Assembly (NCBI GenBank): GCA_902826395.1 | Contig: CADEER010000001.1 | Coordinates: forward strand, 1-64,000 | Direction of reading: 5' to 3' | DNA from: an uncultured bacterium | GTDB lineage: Bacteria > Desulfobacterota > Binatia > HRBIN30 > CADEER01 | DNA: 64,000 nt | Part shown: positions 1-8,356 of the stretch, piece after piece | How positions within the stretch are numbered: the stretch's first letter is position 1 | Layout of the letters: each line of letters starts with the position of its first letter | Notes under the pieces: model-generated | What the model was told of the DNA's origin: nothing | What the model saw: only the letters and a program-made list of their open reading frames with translations | The model's database searches: none | Translations under genes and position numbers: made by a program

Positions 1-1348
1 GCTCGCGGCGCCGCCAGAAGAGGCCCCGACTGTTGGCGGGAGTCACGGTGTCGGCACGCCACAGCGACCCGCCGAGCTGTGTGCTGATGGGGATCCCTTG
101 CGAGATCTGCCACGACGAACCGTTGGGGCAGCTCTGCGTCGGCGTCGGGCTGGAGGTCGCCGTATGCGTTGGAGTCCGGGTGATGGTCGGCGTTTGCGTC
201 CGGGTATGGGTTCGCGTCGCCGTCGAGGTGCGCGTCAGCGTCGGCGTCAGGGTGATGGTCGGAGTGCGCGTGAATGTCTGCGTCCTGGTGTTTGACGGCG
301 TTCGCGTCGGGGTCGTCGTGGAAGTTGGGGTGCGGGTCGGAGTGTGCGTCCGGGTCGAGGTACCGGTGCGCGTCGGCGTCGCCGTCGGCGTCGAAGTTCG
401 CGTCGGCGTGCTGGTCGGCGTCCGCGTGGCGCTATTGGTGAGCGTCGCGGATGGGACCGCGGTCGATGTATGCGAAGGCGAGGCGGTGGACGTCGCACTC
501 GGCACGGGCGTTTGTGAGGGCACGGCGGTCGACGTCGCAGTGGGAAACGCGGTTGGCGTTTGCGATGGCGGCTCGGTGAATGACGCCGTCGGCGTCGCAG
601 TCGACGGCGGCGTGAAAGTCGGCGTGGCGACGGCCGTGTTCGTCGGCAACACCGTGAAGGTCGGAGTCATGGTCGGCGCCGCGGTTGGCGTGGCGGGGTC
701 CTCGACCTCCTCGCCATTCCAGTTGCCGGAGCAGTCGCCGATGAGAATGGCGATGAAGTTCTGGCCGGTGGCATTGCCGTCGAGCGGGTCGTAGCGAATG
801 CCGCCGCGGACGCAGGAGTCGCCCTCGAGGTCGGGAGCCTGCGTCTGCTGGTTGGCGGCAGGCTCGGCCGCCGGCACGAACACCCAATCCGAGTCGCACG
901 CGTCTGCCGCGGCGAAGCGGTCGAGGGATCCGATCGAGAATCGCAGAATATGGGCGGCATCGAGAGCCGACACCGTTCCATCGCCGGTGACGTCGCAGGC
1001 GATCGTGTGAAGTTCGTCCAGCTCGTTCAGCCCGACGACCGCCTGCAAGACGCGCGACGCATCGAACGCACTGATCGCGCCCGCGTAGTCGCCGTTCTTC
1101 ACCGGCTCGACACTGACCGCGCTCTGCGACGCCTGGCTGGCGTCGTAGATGCCGTCGGCGCCGGTCTCGATGGTCATCGGCTCGCTTCCGGCAACCACCA
1201 CCGAGGCATTCGGCACAGCTTCCGCCGTGCCGTAGTACATGATTTGGCCCGAGATCAGCGCGTCTTCCGCCGCGGCGGGGAGCCCCGGCGAGAGCAGCGC
1301 CGCGATGCACGCGGCTGCGAACCGATTTCGAACGAAAGTTCCCACCAC
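1..1348 (-). CDS. secreted modular protein, dockerin-like pair plus Thr/Pro stalk (3' end outside window)
   Basis: Reading starts at a GTG at 1348 (TTG 1351 and GTG 1345 are alternatives; GAGG lies about ten bases upstream) and stays open to the window edge. Residues 1-27 form a signal peptide ([18 protein letters not shown]). Residues ~32-85 look like a carboxypeptidase-regulatory-type beta domain. Residues ~89-144 are a dockerin type I-like pair ([17 protein letters not shown] and [18 protein letters not shown]). A Cys-containing block with WVFVP and GDCSGNW follows, then ~190 residues rich in Thr and Pro, then a new region starting SCPNGSSW. The beta domain, dockerin and WxFVP/GDCxGNW block also occur in the gene at 41890-43590. 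The role is unknown; export and a surface or extracellular location are inferred from the signal peptide and stalk. Confidence 0.75.
   Translation of the reverse strand, partial: MVGTFVRNRFAAACIAALLSPGLPAAAEDALISGQIMYYGTAEAVPNASVVVAGSEPMTIETGADGIYDASQASQSAVSVEPVKNGDYAGAISAFDASRVLQAVVGLNELDELHTIACDVTGDGTVSALDAAHILRFSIGSLDRFAAADACDSDWVFVPAAEPAANQQTQAPDLEGDSCVRGGIRYDPLDGNATGQNFIAILIGDCSGNWNGEEVEDPATPTAAPTMTPTFTVLPTNTAVATPTFTPPSTATPTASFTEPPSQTPTAFPTATSTAVPSQTPVPSATSTASPSHTSTAVPSATLTNSATRTPTSTPTRTSTPTATPTRTGTSTRTHTPTRTPTSTTTPTRTPSNTRTQTFTRTPTITLTPTLTRTSTATRTHTRTQTPTITRTPTHTATSSPTPTQSCPNGSSWQISQGIPISTQLGGSLWRADTVTPANSRGLFWRRRE
134..702 (-). repeat. Thr/Pro-coding low-complexity repeat
   Basis: Imperfect 6-base units (CCGACG/CCGACC-like on the minus strand, seen as gtcggc/gtgcgc on the plus strand) encode (P/R)T-rich peptide such as TPTRTPT. 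This is the stalk or linker of the surrounding secreted protein. The plus strand reads as a long Val/Gly/Arg frame here, which is an artefact of the repeat. Confidence 0.8.
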
Positions 1349-1465
1349 CAACTTCGCCTCTGCATCACATTCGAAGCAACATCGGTGCCAGCCCGATACC
1401 TTCGCTCGTGACGCACCACCCCACTTTGCGTTCCGCAGTGCACGGTGATCGAGAGCCGCGATGCG

Positions 1466-1906
1466 TTACCTCGTCAACTCTTCCGACCGCGATTCGTCCT
1501 CTTCCGGCACGCCGGCGTCGCTCTGCGGCAGGGCCGCGCCGTTGAGGATCGCCGCCGCGGCTCGAATGCGAACCATCGGGTCTTCGTCCTCGAGCGCCGT
1601 GCGCAGGACATCGACGGCATCACCGGTCATCGAGCGCAATCTCTGCAGCGATTGCGCGAGTTGGGCGCGGCCTGCGGCGTAGTATGCGCCAACAAAGCTC
1701 GGCTGTTCCAACCATTTGCGCAGCGTACTCTCTTTGACGCCACTCAGCTCGGCCGCCTTGACGAGTGAATCCGTAGCCAGCAAGCCGCGCACCGCAGCCA
1801 TCTGCTTGGGCGTCAGTTGGACGCGATACGGCAGCTCAGTGGGGGTACCCGGCTCGTATTCCCGGTTCCGTTCGACCTTCTGCAGCGCGTCCCAGATCTT
1901 GCTCAT
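1466..1906 (-). CDS. phBC6A51-like helix-turn-helix protein with MSKIWDALQ N-terminal peptide
   Basis: A 146-residue protein. I start it at the ATG at 1906 (MSKIWDALQKVERNRE) because the in-frame upstream extension has no family character. Residues ~32-70 carry a helix-turn-helix (TPKQMAAVRGLLA, then AAELSGVKESTLRKWL) like that of the small phage-terminase/phBC6A51 HTH family. An Arg/Ala-rich helical C-terminal region follows (residues ~75-125) and an acidic tail. The N-terminal peptide resembles the MSxIxEALxKAE start found on exopolysaccharide tyrosine kinases and other proteins. DNA binding is inferred from the HTH. No phage genes are nearby, so a host regulator is likelier than a terminase. 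It lies 132 bases downstream of the acyl-CoA synthetase on the same strand. Confidence 0.7.
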   Translation of the reverse strand: MSKIWDALQKVERNREYEPGTPTELPYRVQLTPKQMAAVRGLLATDSLVKAAELSGVKESTLRKWLEQPSFVGAYYAAGRAQLAQSLQRLRSMTGDAVDVLRTALEDEDPMVRIRAAAAILNGAALPQSDAGVPEEDESRSEELTR

Positions 1907-2038
1907 CTCACCACCCGCGGGTTCGCCCATTCCGCGACGCCGACCCTGCTGGTCGATAACAGGCTTTCGCGTTCCGGTAAACGACTTCGTGCTGCTCGTA
2001 GCGCCCTGCTCTTCTCCTCGCGGAGGGAGCACCGCAGC

Positions 2039-3811
2039 TCACACACGGACCTCGCCGCGCTCGAGCGCCTCGCGCAAGGCATCGTCGATCTCGACGTACG
2101 CACCGACAGCATCATCGCGGAAATAGAGCGGGTCGGTAATCCCGGGGGACAGAAAGCCCTCGTCCTGCAATCGCCGTTTGCTGTGCTTCAGCGTGCCGGT
2201 GACGTCCATCGCCGACGCGATGCGAACGAACAGCGGCCGTGCATACGCCGGCAGTGTGCGTCCGACGAACCGGTAGTACTCGCGCGGATCAAATCGGGCG
2301 TCGTCACCGAGCACAATCAGCGCCATGCCCGCTCTCCCTTCTGCGCCGGGCACCCGCACTCCGTACACCGCCGTCTCGGCGACGCCCGGAGCGCCGTTGA
2401 GCAGCTCGGCGACTTCCATCGTCGCGACGTTCTCTCCCTTCCAGCGGAACGTGTCGCCGACCCGATCGACGAAGTAAAAGTAGCCGCGGCGGTCGCGGCG
2501 CATCAGATCGCCGGTGCGCAGATAGAGGTCGCCCGCCTCGAAACAGTCGCGCAGCAGCTTCTGCTCGTTGTCGTCGCGGTTGACGTAGCCATCAAAGCTC
2601 ATCCGGGTGCTCTTTCCGATGACGCTGATCAGCTCGCCAACTTCGTCCGCGCGGCACTCCTCGAGCTGACCGGCGGCGTTGCGCAGCGGCGCCTGTCGAT
2701 CGCGGTCGAAGCGGACCACGCGCAGGTTTCCGTGCGTGCCGGGGGCGGCGCGGCCGATCGATCCGATCGGGCCGCGTCGGTTCATGAGACTGACGTTCGC
2801 CTCGGTCTGTCCGTATGTCTCGATGACGCGCTCGATGCCGAAGCGTTCGACGAACTGCCGCCAGATATCGGGCCGTAGGCCCGGCCCCGTCGCGACGCGA
2901 AGCCGATGCGCGCGGTCGTGGCGCGAGGGAGGCTGATTGAGCAGATAGCGGCAGAGCTCGCCGACGTACATGAAGTGCGTCGCAGAGACGCGTCGGACGT
3001 CGTACAGGAAGTGCCGTGCAGAAAACTTGCCGCGGCTGGCGAACGCCGTGCCGTGATGCAGAGCCGGAGCAAAACCCACGAAGTTCGAGTAGCCGTGGTA
3101 GAGCGGTGTCGGGGCGTAGGAGCAATCCCCTTCTTCCAAACCGAGCACCGCGGCCAGCGAACGTCCTCCCATCGTAAAGCGGGCGTGGCGAACGATCGCG
3201 GCTTTCGGATAGCCCGTCGTGCCCGACGTGTAGACGTAGAGAAACACGTCTCCGAGGCCGATGTCCGGAATATCCGGCTCGCCCGTCGATGCCGCGGCGA
3301 GCTCGCTGCGCAGATCTCGCGCCCCGCCGCCGCTGCCGATGATCGCGATGTCGGGTTCGCCGGCCAGCGCCACCAGAGCCGGAGTACAAGCTTCGTCGGC
3401 GAGAACCACGCGGACATCGCCCGTCGCGAGCACGTGCGACAGAGACGCTCCGCGCAGCGAGGTGTTGATCAACGCACCGATCGCACCTCGCTTGGCGACG
3501 GCGCCCTGCGCCATCAAGAAGTCCGGCGAGTTCTCCATCATCACGCCGACGCGGTCGCCGCGCGAAACGCCGCAACTCGCCAGGACGCGGGTGTAGCGAT
3601 TAACGCCCTCGTTGTACGCCCCGAACGAGACCGTCTCGTTCTCGAATCGCAGAAACGGGCGATCGGGGAATCGTTCCGCCTGCGCCCGGATGACGTGGCC
3701 CGCCGTCCGCGGATCCCGTGCTGCGGCCGCCATGGCGGCACCCGTCCTCCGGTAATCGGGAATCTCGCGCAGGTCCTCGATTCGGGTGAGGAGGCGGGTC
3801 AGCCAATCCAT
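2039..3811 (-). CDS. FATP/VLACS-type long-chain acyl-CoA synthetase
   Basis: 590 residues, the usual size for fatty-acid transport protein-type acyl-CoA ligases. They adenylate a carboxylic acid with ATP and transfer the acyl group to CoA. Visible motifs: AMP-binding TSGTTG (195-200), YGQTE (333-337), RTGD (432-435), and the family signature VGDTFRWKGENV (451-462). The ATG at 3811 lies 8 bases after the esterase stop, so the two are co-transcribed, with the P450 further upstream. The substrate may be a fatty acid, bile-acid-like steroid acid or other hydrophobic acid; the sequence does not decide. Longer upstream in-frame starts would overlap the esterase and are rejected. Confidence 0.9.
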   Translation of the reverse strand: MDWLTRLLTRIEDLREIPDYRRTGAAMAAAARDPRTAGHVIRAQAERFPDRPFLRFENETVSFGAYNEGVNRYTRVLASCGVSRGDRVGVMMENSPDFLMAQGAVAKRGAIGALINTSLRGASLSHVLATGDVRVVLADEACTPALVALAGEPDIAIIGSGGGARDLRSELAAASTGEPDIPDIGLGDVFLYVYTSGTTGYPKAAIVRHARFTMGGRSLAAVLGLEEGDCSYAPTPLYHGYSNFVGFAPALHHGTAFASRGKFSARHFLYDVRRVSATHFMYVGELCRYLLNQPPSRHDRAHRLRVATGPGLRPDIWRQFVERFGIERVIETYGQTEANVSLMNRRGPIGSIGRAAPGTHGNLRVVRFDRDRQAPLRNAAGQLEECRADEVGELISVIGKSTRMSFDGYVNRDDNEQKLLRDCFEAGDLYLRTGDLMRRDRRGYFYFVDRVGDTFRWKGENVATMEVAELLNGAPGVAETAVYGVRVPGAEGRAGMALIVLGDDARFDPREYYRFVGRTLPAYARPLFVRIASAMDVTGTLKHSKRRLQDEGFLSPGITDPLYFRDDAVGAYVEIDDALREALERGEVRV

Positions 3812-3819
3812 CCGGCGCG

Positions 3820-4773
3820 TCAGGCTGGAGCGCGCTCGTCGTCGGGAACACCGAGCGCACGGCGAAGATCGATCCCCGCGGCGGCAAGCGCCTCGGCGCC
3901 CTGCGGCAGCATTCCCGCCATGGAAACGAAGCCGTGGATCATGCCGTCGTAGCGACGCAGCACAGCAGCAACACCGCTCTCCAGAAGCCGCCGGGCGTAG
4001 GCCTCTCCCTCGTCGCGCAGCGGGTCGTACTCCGCCGTGATCACCAGGGCCGGGGGCAGTTCGGCCAGCGACTTCGCGTGCAACGGCGAGTGATACGGCA
4101 CTGGTGTCGGTGCATCCCCGGCGTACTGGCGCCAGAACCACTGCATGGCGGCGCGCGTCAGGAAGAATCCTTCGGCGTTCTCGCGCATCGAATCGGTGTC
4201 GCAGAGATAATCCGTCACCGGATAGATGAGCAACTGGAACGCGAGCGCCGGGCCACCTCGGTCGCGCGCCATGAGGCTCACGACAGCGGCCAGGTTGCCA
4301 CCGGCGCTGTCGCCGGCCACAGCGATCCGATCGCGGTCGACATCCAGTCGGTCCGCTTCTGCGGCCACCCATCGCAACGCCGCAAAACAATCCTCGGCCG
4401 CAGCCGGAAAAGGATCCTCGGGTGCTCGGCGGTAGTGGACCGAGACGACGGCGCAACCGGACGCGAGAGCGAGCCGCCTGCAGGTGTTGTCGTGCGTATC
4501 GAGATCACCGATCACCCAGCCACCACCGTGGAAGTACAGTACCACCGGCAGGTGCGACGCCTCGCACGGTCGGTAGATGCGCAGAGGGATCACACGCCCG
4601 TCGACCGCAGCGCCGACATCGACCACCGACGCGACCTCGGTCTTCTCGCCATCGAGCAGCGACATGCCCGAGAAAGCCTGCCTCGCTTCCGACGGCGACA
4701 GCTCCTCGAGGCGAATCTCTCCGCCGGCGGAGATCTCCTTCATCAACTTCTCGACCGCGGGATCCAGGGGCAT
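3820..4773 (-). CDS. alpha/beta hydrolase, hormone-sensitive-lipase type esterase
   Basis: 317 residues. The oxyanion-hole motif HGGG is at 82-85, the nucleophile elbow GDSAG at 154-158 (Ser156), and the likely Asp (EYDPLRDE, Asp250) and His (DGMIHGF, His280) complete the triad. This matches family IV (HSL-like) carboxylesterases, which hydrolyse short to medium acyl or aryl esters. No signal peptide is seen, so it is cytoplasmic. The ATG at 4773 has GGAGAAGAG upstream. It sits 33 bases after the P450 and 8 bases before the acyl-CoA synthetase, which suggests the order hydroxylate, hydrolyse, then activate to a CoA ester. Confidence 0.9.
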   Translation of the reverse strand: MPLDPAVEKLMKEISAGGEIRLEELSPSEARQAFSGMSLLDGEKTEVASVVDVGAAVDGRVIPLRIYRPCEASHLPVVLYFHGGGWVIGDLDTHDNTCRRLALASGCAVVSVHYRRAPEDPFPAAAEDCFAALRWVAAEADRLDVDRDRIAVAGDSAGGNLAAVVSLMARDRGGPALAFQLLIYPVTDYLCDTDSMRENAEGFFLTRAAMQWFWRQYAGDAPTPVPYHSPLHAKSLAELPPALVITAEYDPLRDEGEAYARRLLESGVAAVLRRYDGMIHGFVSMAGMLPQGAEALAAAGIDLRRALGVPDDERAPA

Positions 4774-4806
4774 ACGGACTCTTCTCCTACGTCTGCTGCG
4801 CCGCTC

Positions 4807-5994
4807 TCAACTGAACCGGATCGGCAATCGATCCGGAGAGCGGAAAGCGACGCCGACGATTCGTGTCGGTTCGCCGGCGGCGAGACGGAGATCCTTCAGT
4901 CGATCCAGCAGAGCGTTCACGGCGGTACGAGTCTCGAGTCGCGCCAGATGCGAGCCGGCGCAAAAGTGCCGTCCGAAACCGAAACCGACGTGGTCCTCGT
5001 TATTTCGGTCGATGTCGAAGAGATTCGGCCCGTCGAACTTCGCCGGATCCCGGTTGGCGGCGCCGATGCATGCCGAAACGATCATTCCGGCCGGGATAGG
5101 CGCCCCCGCCAGCTCGGCGTCGCGTGTCGTCTCGCGCGAGACCAGCTGTACAGGCGACTCCCAACGCAGGACTTCCTGGATCACCCTCTCGATCAGGGAT
5201 CGATCTTCGCGCACGCGTTCCATTAGCTCCGGGTCGTGCAACAGTACCCACAGCACGGTCCCGGTGAGGCGGTACGTCGTGTCGGCTCCCGCCGGAAGGA
5301 GGAGCCGAAGGAAGCTGAGCACCTCTTCGTCGCTCAGCCTGTGTCCGTCTACATCGCCATGGAGCAGCTTCGAGAGCAGATCGACGCCCTGCTCGCCGCG
5401 GCGCCGATCGAGCAGCGGCTGCAGGAATGTCACCAATTCCTGCGATGCCGCCAATCCACGCGCCGGGTCTTCGGCAATCGAGATGAGGTCGAGCGCCATG
5501 CGATGGAACGCCGCGTGATCATCGATCGGCACACCGATGATGTGAGCTATGACGCGCATCGGAAATATGAACGTAAACTGCGAAACCAGATCTGCAGCGC
5601 CTTCGCCCGCGAAATCGTCGATCAGATCATTGACGATCTCATCGACGACGGCCGGCATCTCGGAGCGCATGGCGAGCGGTGAGAAGAAGGGGGCTATCAA
5701 GTTTCGATGTCGGACGTGCTCGACGCCGTCCATTTCGAGCAGCGTGCGCCCCATCACCAAGCCGATCGCACGAGCGTTACCGCGCGACGAGAACACCTCG
5801 GGATCGCGCAGCATCGCTGTCACGTCCTCGTACCGAGTCACCAGGTAGTTGATGCCCATCATCGTACTGACCGCGAGCACCGGGCTCTCATCTCGCAGGC
5901 GCGCGTAGACCCGGTACGGGTCCTCGATGGGACTCATCATGTTGCCGCCGAACAACCCCTGGATGGTCGGCATCTCGACCGCAGTTTGCGACAT
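4807..5994 (-). CDS. cytochrome P450
   Basis: A soluble bacterial-type P450 of about 395 residues. From the ATG at 5994: I-helix AGADTT (235-240), ExxR EVLR (274-277) and heme-ligand loop FGFGRHFCAGSHLAR with Cys345. A GTG at 6042 would add 16 residues; I prefer the ATG, though neither has a strong ribosome-binding site. P450s hydroxylate hydrophobic substrates using O2 and electrons from a ferredoxin/reductase pair, and no such partner lies nearby. It heads the P450-esterase-acyl-CoA ligase cluster and is transcribed divergently from the small ribbon-helix-helix gene at 6194. Confidence 0.92.
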   Translation of the reverse strand: MSQTAVEMPTIQGLFGGNMMSPIEDPYRVYARLRDESPVLAVSTMMGINYLVTRYEDVTAMLRDPEVFSSRGNARAIGLVMGRTLLEMDGVEHVRHRNLIAPFFSPLAMRSEMPAVVDEIVNDLIDDFAGEGAADLVSQFTFIFPMRVIAHIIGVPIDDHAAFHRMALDLISIAEDPARGLAASQELVTFLQPLLDRRRGEQGVDLLSKLLHGDVDGHRLSDEEVLSFLRLLLPAGADTTYRLTGTVLWVLLHDPELMERVREDRSLIERVIQEVLRWESPVQLVSRETTRDAELAGAPIPAGMIVSACIGAANRDPAKFDGPNLFDIDRNNEDHVGFGFGRHFCAGSHLARLETRTAVNALLDRLKDLRLAAGEPTRIVGVAFRSPDRLPIRFS

Positions 5995-6193
5995 CGCCCG
6001 CGCTCTTAGCGCGAGCGAAGGATGCGAATCAAATCGAGCCACCTGCCCAACGGCTCGCGCCGTCGCCGCGGTCCGCCGCCATTTCTGGAATATTGCGAGG
6101 TTGCTTCGATTCTGTTAGACCCAAATCATTGTCAGGGCGCTGGCCGGATTTGGTCTTCTTCCCGTTGGAACGGGCCGAAAGGGGGTTTCAGCG

Positions 6194-6448
6194 ATGCGAT
6201 CGGAGCTACGTCTGAAGGATTTGAAGAGCACCAAGAGCGCGAGCAAGTTGATGAACGTCAAGGTGCCCGACGCGGTGAGTCGCGCCATCGAGAAAGTCGC
6301 CAGGGAAACCGGGTCCTCCAAGACGGCCACGGTCGTCGCATTGCTAAACGAGGGACTCGACGTGCTCCTGCAGTCCACTCCGGAGGCGCGCGGTCGTCGG
6401 CCGGCGCGACGCCGGCCAAGGCGGCGCGGTCGCCCCCCGAAACGCTGA
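6194..6448 (+). CDS. small ribbon-helix-helix protein with AT-hook-like basic tail
   Basis: 84 residues from the ATG at 6194, with a clear AAGGGGG eight bases upstream. Residues ~20-58 (NVKVPDAVSRAIEKVARE, then a helix ending in ALLNEGLDVLL) fit a CopG/Arc-type ribbon-helix-helix. Residues 65-84 are almost all Arg, Pro and Lys and end RGRPPKR, similar to an AT-hook or histone-like tail. It is probably a small DNA-binding regulator or nucleoid protein. It is divergent from the P450 cluster, with about 200 bases between, so it could control that cluster. The assignment rests on pattern only. Confidence 0.65.
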   Translation: MRSELRLKDLKSTKSASKLMNVKVPDAVSRAIEKVARETGSSKTATVVALLNEGLDVLLQSTPEARGRRPARRRPRRRGRPPKR

Positions 6449-6475
6449 CACCTTGCCCGGCGTCGCCCGGAGCCG

Positions 6476-7081
6476 TTACTCCGGGTTGGCGCCGGCGGCG
6501 ATCCACGAGCGGATCGTGCCCACTTCGTCCTCCGACAGTGGCGGCTGGAACTGCGGCATTTGCGTACCCAATTCTGCCGGAACCGACCCTTCGACTTTGA
6601 TCAACAGGTAGCTGTTGTCCGGGTCGCCTGGATCGACGCGCAGCAGCCCCATGTCAACGGCGAAGAGGTTGAACGGTTCGACACCCACGATCTCGTCGTA
6701 TGCCTCATCGGCCTCCAGGCTCATGTCATTGGCCGGAAAAGCGCCGCTGTGGCAGGCGACCGTCGAGCACTTCTGGGTAAAGATCGCTTGAACTTCGGCA
6801 AATGTCGCACCCCCGCCACCACATCCGCCGAGGCTGGCAGCAACTGCGGCGACGAGCTCGTTGATCGAGACTGTGCCGTTGCCGTTGCCATCGACCGCGG
6901 GGCATGCCGACAGTTGTGAGCGTCCCAGGACGATGCTCACGCCGGTAATCAACTCGTTGATCGCGACGGCGTTGTTGTCGTTGCAGTCACCCGGGCACGA
7001 TTGCGCCACGGCACCGGCAGCGCACACCGTCAGAACTGCGAGGCATGAAACAGCAGCGGCTCGGAATCTTCTCATCGTCAT
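6476..7081 (-). CDS. exported dockerin-like/CX4CH cytochrome-like protein
   Basis: 201 residues from the ATG at 7081 (a second ATG at 7075 is equally possible). A signal peptide ends near AVAQS. A dockerin-like EF-hand pair follows at ~28-85 (CPGDCNDNNAVAINELI and DGNGNGTVSINELV). The C-terminal ~110 residues contain CSTVACH (CX4CH, a variant heme c motif) and PGDPDNSYLLIK ... QMPQFQPPLSEDEVGTIRSW, typical of planctomycete/deltaproteobacterial cytochrome c-like domains. It has the same dockerin plus CX4CH layout as the N-terminal half of the monooxygenase-like protein at 8357, so they are likely paralogous modules. The redox role is inferred. Confidence 0.8.
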   Translation of the reverse strand: MTMRRFRAAAVSCLAVLTVCAAGAVAQSCPGDCNDNNAVAINELITGVSIVLGRSQLSACPAVDGNGNGTVSINELVAAVAASLGGCGGGGATFAEVQAIFTQKCSTVACHSGAFPANDMSLEADEAYDEIVGVEPFNLFAVDMGLLRVDPGDPDNSYLLIKVEGSVPAELGTQMPQFQPPLSEDEVGTIRSWIAAGANPE

Positions 7082-7365
7082 TTCGGTCGTCTCTCTTCTC
7101 GGTTCAATCGGACGATTACAGACGCGGCGCCTCGCACTGTCAACGAGGCCGGGCCTCGGTACGTCGCCGCGACGCATCATCCGGCGCCATGGGGCAGCGA
7201 GCGGTCGCTGTCGTCGTTCAACCGCCTGTCTTGCCGCGGCCACCGCTCACCGGATAGGGCTCAGCCGCGCCGGAGTGTGCGCCAAAACGCGATGATTGAA
7301 TTCCCGTCCCTTCCCCCCGCGGTCACCGTGCCGTCCGCAGACGGGGCAGCCTCAGGAGACCCGGC

Positions 7366-8178
7366 GTGAGCGCTGCACTGATCAAAACAGCCCTCGGATT
7401 GCCCGTCATGCTGGCGGCGCTCCTCGGCGGGTGGCTGGCCGTCCGCTCGGCGCATTCGAGCCGACTGTCGGGACAGCTCGGACACGCCAATGCATTCGCG
7501 TCCGGGATCATTCTCGGCACCGGCCTTCTGCACATGCTACCCGAGTCGCACGAGGGCCTACACGATATCTACCCAGGGTACCCGGTCGCGTTTCTACTCG
7601 CGGCAGCGGCGTTTCTGTTTCTCTTATTGGTGGAGCACGTCCTGCTGGGACAGCGCGGCCACTCGCATGGCGATCTCGCCCGTCACGGTCAACACGAGCT
7701 CGGCGACGAGCTCGCGGTGCACGCCGCCGATCATCGCTTGGCGAGCTTCGTCCTTTTGGCAGGGCTGTCCGTCCACTCGATTCTCTCGGGAGTCGCCCTT
7801 GGCGCGCAGAGCGCCGCCGGTCGCACGGCCGCCATCTTCTTCGCGCTGATTCTGCACAAGGCGACCGAGGGGTTCGCGCTCGGAATCAGCCTGACCAGGA
7901 ACCGCGTCGAGTCACAGCTCGCGTGGCGCCTCCTGCTCGGTTTCGCCGCTGCGACGCCCATTGGCATCGGTATCGGAGCGATAGCGGCGCAGGCCCTGGA
8001 AGCCGATGTCGCGAGCGTCTTCGAGGCAACCTTCTTGGCGATCGCCGCCGGCACGTTCCTCTACATCGCCAGTCTCGACATGATCGGCGAGGAGTTCAGC
8101 CACGGCGACCGACCGTTCGCAAAATGGGTCTCCGCAGTGGTTGGCCTCACGATCGCCGCTGCCCTTGCGGGCCATTAG
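7366..8178 (+). CDS. ZIP family metal transporter
   Basis: 270 residues, GTG start at 7366 with AGGAG eight bases upstream. About eight membrane segments are visible. Family motifs: HMLPE (56-60), a His-rich cytoplasmic loop (GHSHGDLARHGQHE, ~98-111), SVHSILSGVALG (135-146) and HKATEGFALG (164-173), the paired His/Glu helices of the ZIP metal path. It imports divalent metals, typically Zn2+, Fe2+ or Mn2+, into the cytoplasm. It is followed after about 180 bases by the copper monooxygenase-like gene, but the spacing argues for separate promoters. The metal cannot be read from the sequence. Confidence 0.9.
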   Translation: MSAALIKTALGLPVMLAALLGGWLAVRSAHSSRLSGQLGHANAFASGIILGTGLLHMLPESHEGLHDIYPGYPVAFLLAAAAFLFLLLVEHVLLGQRGHSHGDLARHGQHELGDELAVHAADHRLASFVLLAGLSVHSILSGVALGAQSAAGRTAAIFFALILHKATEGFALGISLTRNRVESQLAWRLLLGFAAATPIGIGIGAIAAQALEADVASVFEATFLAIAAGTFLYIASLDMIGEEFSHGDRPFAKWVSAVVGLTIAAALAGH

Positions 8179-8270
8179 GGGAATTCCGTACCGAACGGTC
8201 TGCCGGATCATCCGTTGACACGGCCGGGTTGCCCCTTCAGGGCGGATTAGGGCCGAAGACACGCGACAAA

Positions 8271-8300
8271 TTGACGCACTGACCGGCCTGTGATCTATCT
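8271..8300 (+). promoter_or_regulatory. candidate sigma70-type promoter
   Basis: TTGACG at 8271-8276 followed after 18 bases by CTATCT at 8295-8300, upstream of the monooxygenase-like gene, whose ATG at 8357 has GGGAGGTCAG before it. This is only a consensus match in GC-rich DNA. Confidence 0.3.
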
Positions 8301-8356
8301 CGAACGAGCCCCGCAAACTCAGTTCTAAACTGATTCGGGCGGTATCGGGAGGTCAG

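Noticed and set aside
33-794. Long plus-strand frame rich in Val and Gly
   Set aside because: It is the complement of the Thr/Pro repeat of the minus-strand secreted protein; composition is only the repeat unit and the minus frame has a signal peptide and recognised domains.
8215-8220. Perfect TTGACA upstream of the monooxygenase-like gene
   Set aside because: No acceptable -10 box at 16-18 bases; the TTGACG at 8271 is better placed.
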